A stretch of 6,991 nt of DNA from Patescibacteria group bacterium (lineage in GTDB: Bacteria > Patescibacteriota > Gracilibacteria > UBA1369 > LOWO2-01-FULL-3), in NCBI GenBank assembly GCA_018818755.1, contig JAHIRL010000046.1:1-6991 (forward strand). Direction: 5' to 3'. Both the position numbers and the translations under genes were made by a program. Below the pieces are notes generated by a model that had not been told where the DNA came from, made no database searches, and saw only the letters and a list, made by a program, of their open reading frames with translations. Below are positions 5,135 through 6,991 of this stretch, in pieces; within the stretch, counting starts at the first letter, position 1; each line of letters begins with the position of its first letter.

Positions 5135-6039
5135 TTTTTGTCTTTCTTGTATTGAGCTTTTAGATTCTCCTGGTTTTTAACTATCTGGTCTATTGTGATG
5201 TCTTGTTCTTGGCTGAATAAGGCGTTTTCTGCTTTTTTGAGATAGTTTTCTGCATTTGAATTCTCCGGATCTATTGAGAGGATTTCTTTGGCGGCTTGGA
5301 TACATTTGAGGTAGTTGCCCATTTTGTACATTGTATCGATGTGTGTTTCCCCGACGAAGGAGTATTCTTTCTTGTTAAGTTCAAATTCCCTTTTGTTTCT
5401 TTTTTTTGTCTCTTCTTCCAGTTTTTTGACCAATGGCGATTGCTCGTCTATTTTTTTGAGCTGGCCTATGAAGTTATATATGTCTCGGAATTTGAGGCTT
5501 TTTAGTAGTTCGGATTTTCTTTTTATTTTTTCACTTATAATTAGGGCTTTGTATTTGTCTGTTAATTGTTGAATTTCCGGTATTCCGTGGTTTTTGTTTT
5601 CAATTTTAATTACTTCCTGATGTAGCTGTTCGAGATCTTCTCTGAGTAGTTTATCTAATTTTTTTTGCTCGATTTGAATAAATGTTGCAATATCCTTATC
5701 TTTTTCCTTTAGATATGTGAGTTTTAGCTTGTTCTCCATCACTTTAACCTCTTTGTTTTCTGGCGCCAGTAGTTTTATGGCTTTGATTGTTTTGAGAGCT
5801 TCTTCTGTTTTCCCCTCTTTAATGAGGTTTTTTGTTTTTTCTAATTTACTTTTTACCACCTGGGCGTTTTTGAGTTTTGCCTGTTTTTCTATCGTCAGTT
5901 TTAGTTTATTCAAAATTTCGTCTTCAGGGTATTGTCTCAAAAGATTATTACATAAGGAATAGGCTTCCCTGTGTTGTTTGCTAAGGATTAGTTCTTCGAC
6001 TTTTTTTATGCTATCTCTGAGGAAAAAACTTGTTGGCAT
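5116..6039 (-). CDS. TPR/coiled-coil protein of unknown function, downstream of valS
   Basis: The 307 residues are mostly helical and very rich in Lys and Glu, with no signal peptide or membrane segment, so the protein is probably cytoplasmic. TPR-like units are visible at about 11-44 (AYSLCNNLLRQYPED), 67-100 (NLIKEGKTEEALKTIKAIKL, ending LAPENKEV) and 233-268 (MYKMGNYLKCIQAAKEILSI, then DPENSNAENYL). A long charged helical segment (about 105-225) lies between the second and third and probably forms a coiled coil. TPRs bind other proteins; the partner is unknown. The ATG lies 7 nt after the valS stop, so the pair is probably an operon, but an extended -10 over the valS stop offers a separate promoter. 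I found no catalytic motif and do not assign a function. The last codons overlap the end of the convergent sigma4/HARE gene. Confidence 0.75.
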   Translation of the reverse strand: MPTSFFLRDSIKKVEELILSKQHREAYSLCNNLLRQYPEDEILNKLKLTIEKQAKLKNAQVVKSKLEKTKNLIKEGKTEEALKTIKAIKLLAPENKEVKVMENKLKLTYLKEKDKDIATFIQIEQKKLDKLLREDLEQLHQEVIKIENKNHGIPEIQQLTDKYKALIISEKIKRKSELLKSLKFRDIYNFIGQLKKIDEQSPLVKKLEEETKKRNKREFELNKKEYSFVGETHIDTMYKMGNYLKCIQAAKEILSIDPENSNAENYLKKAENALFSQEQDITIDQIVKNQENLKAQYKKDKNYFFNL

Positions 6040-6045
6040 AGTGTA

Positions 6046-6054
6046 ATTATACCA
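6046..6054 (-). promoter_or_regulatory. Extended -10 promoter overlapping the valS stop, for the TPR gene
   Basis: On the minus strand TGGTATAAT (6054-6046) is a perfect extended -10 (TGnTATAAT). The valS stop codon TAA is inside it. The TATAAT ends 6 nt before the ATG at 6039, so the expected start point is at or next to the A of the ATG, which would give a leaderless message. No -35 is recognisable at 17 bp, which extended -10 promoters can tolerate. Confidence 0.5.
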
Positions 6055-6991
6055 TATTTTCCTTTTGTGAGCGAAGGTTTTTTAGATTTTGTTTTTCTTT
6101 TTCTAATTGCTCTTTTTGTTTTTCTATCAGCTCTTTTGGGGCGTTTTTTATGAAGCCCTTGTTCTCAAGTTTTGCTGTAATTCCCTTAATATATTTCTCC
6201 TTGTTCTCAATCTCCTTGTTTAAGCGATTTACTTCTTTTTTGCTATCTATCATTTCCTTTAAGGGTAGATGGATTTCTATGTCTCCAATATATATGCTCT
6301 TGGCATTTTTGATTTTTGGGCCTTTTTCGCTAATTTCCAGGGTTTCCAGACGAGCAAGCCTCATGATTGATTCTCTTTTTTCCTCGAGTTCTTTTGTTCT
6401 CTTTTTTGAATAAATGATTGCGTGAATTTTTTTTGAGGCATCTACCTTCATTTCGGCTCGGATGCTTCTGATTTGTGAAATTATTTCTCTAATTTCTTCC
6501 ATTATTTTTGCTTCTTTTTTGAAGTTAAGTTCTTCGCTGTATTCTGGCCATTCCTCTGTGATTAGTGATGTTTTTTCGATGTAGCTCCAGATTTTTTCCG
6601 TAACAAATGGGGTGAAAGGGTGGAGTAGTTTTAGGAAAGTTTTTAGGACATGGAGTAGGACGGTTGGATTTTTGTGCTCACCTTTGCTTATTTCGAGATA
6701 CCAGTCGCAATAGTAATTCCAGATGAAATCGTAGATTTTTGTTCCGGCTTCGGAAATACGGTAGTTTTTTATATCTTCGTCAACTTCTTTAATTAGTAGC
6801 TGGAGTTTTGCGAGGATCCATTTGTCGGCGAGGCTCTTGATTTTGCCTGGGGTGAATTTGGCTTCCAAATCCTCCTTTTCTACATTCATTATGGCAAATC
6901 TGGCACTGTTCCATATTTTGTTTACGAAGTTGCGGTAGCCGGCGATTTTTTCTTCGTACATGCGCATGTCGTTGCCGGGAGTATTTCCGAT
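6047..6991 (-). CDS. valS: Valyl-tRNA synthetase, C-terminal part (N-terminus off the right edge)
   Basis: The frame is open through the right edge and gives 314 C-terminal residues. It begins IGNTPGNDMRMYEEKIAGYR, the ValRS segment just after the KMSKS-containing part of the catalytic core (usual form GxDxRFxEEKVxGYRNF), then FVNKIWNSARFAIMN. The alpha-helical anticodon-binding domain follows, with SLADKWILAKL, YDFIWNYYCDWYLEISK and LHPFTPFVTEKIW, then REIISQIRSIRAEMKVDASKK. The last 70 or so residues are the charged coiled-coil arm of the Val_tRNA-synt_C type that contacts tRNA. Catalytic HIGH and KMSKS motifs and the editing domain are not in the window. An internal ATG at 6967 is not the start, because conserved ValRS sequence continues upstream of it. 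The enzyme attaches valine to tRNA-Val in the cytoplasm. The TPR gene follows after 7 nt. Confidence 0.95.
   Translation of the reverse strand: MGNTPGNDMRMYEEKIAGYRNFVNKIWNSARFAIMNVEKEDLEAKFTPGKIKSLADKWILAKLQLLIKEVDEDIKNYRISEAGTKIYDFIWNYYCDWYLEISKGEHKNPTVLLHVLKTFLKLLHPFTPFVTEKIWSYIEKTSLITEEWPEYSEELNFKKEAKIMEEIREIISQIRSIRAEMKVDASKKIHAIIYSKKRTKELEEKRESIMRLARLETLEISEKGPKIKNAKSIYIGDIEIHLPLKEMIDSKKEVNRLNKEIENKEKYIKGITAKLENKGFIKNAPKELIEKQKEQLEKEKQNLKNLRSQKENMV

Noticed and set aside
5119..5160. T-rich sequence after the sigma4/HARE stop as a terminator
   Set aside because: There is a T-run but only a weak AAGAA/TTCTT stem, and the stretch is inside the TPR coding sequence.

Overview
The window looks like chromosomal DNA from a small-genome, AT-rich bacterium. 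The best fit is the Candidate Phyla Radiation (Patescibacteria). This is inferred from the combination of a membrane-anchored VirB4/HerA-like ATPase of the kind common in those genomes, a DUF3467 protein next to a dimeric-type glycyl-tRNA synthetase, a receiver-less OmpR-type winged-helix protein, and a sigma-region-4 protein fused to HARE-like winged helices. No single marker gene here proves the lineage. There is no tRNA, rRNA, CRISPR array or insertion sequence.

Layout. Positions 1-1730 (minus) hold the first 576 residues of a large membrane-anchored P-loop ATPase of the conjugation/type IV secretion class; its C-terminus lies beyond the left edge. A short intergenic stretch (1731-1802) holds a rho-independent terminator for the operon upstream, and a candidate promoter for the ATPase is built over the same bases. 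Positions 1803-3473 (minus) form a two-gene operon, DUF3467 then glyS. The region 3474-3641 separates this operon from a rightward block. It holds a hairpin-like inverted repeat over the DUF3467-glyS promoter and five copies of TTTGC in front of a winged-helix regulator (3642-3962, plus). A second promoter region with several small palindromes (3963-4066) precedes the sigma4/HARE multi-HTH gene (4067-5134, plus). That gene runs tail to tail, with a 19-bp overlap, into a leftward pair: the C-terminal third of valS (right edge to 6047) and a TPR/coiled-coil protein of unknown function (5116-6039).

How the parts relate. Two aminoacyl-tRNA synthetase genes (glyS, valS) flank two transcription-factor genes that have no recognised target. 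The winged-helix gene and DUF3467-glyS are divergent and share one control region, so local or autoregulation is the natural hypothesis. None of the six visible start codons has a convincing Shine-Dalgarno sequence, and at least one gene (the TPR gene) has an extended -10 placed so that transcription would begin at the ATG. Short-leader or leaderless expression is therefore a recurring theme. I see no complete new defence or mobile system. The most unusual item is the sigma4 plus four-winged-helix protein and the operator-like DNA around it and its neighbour.
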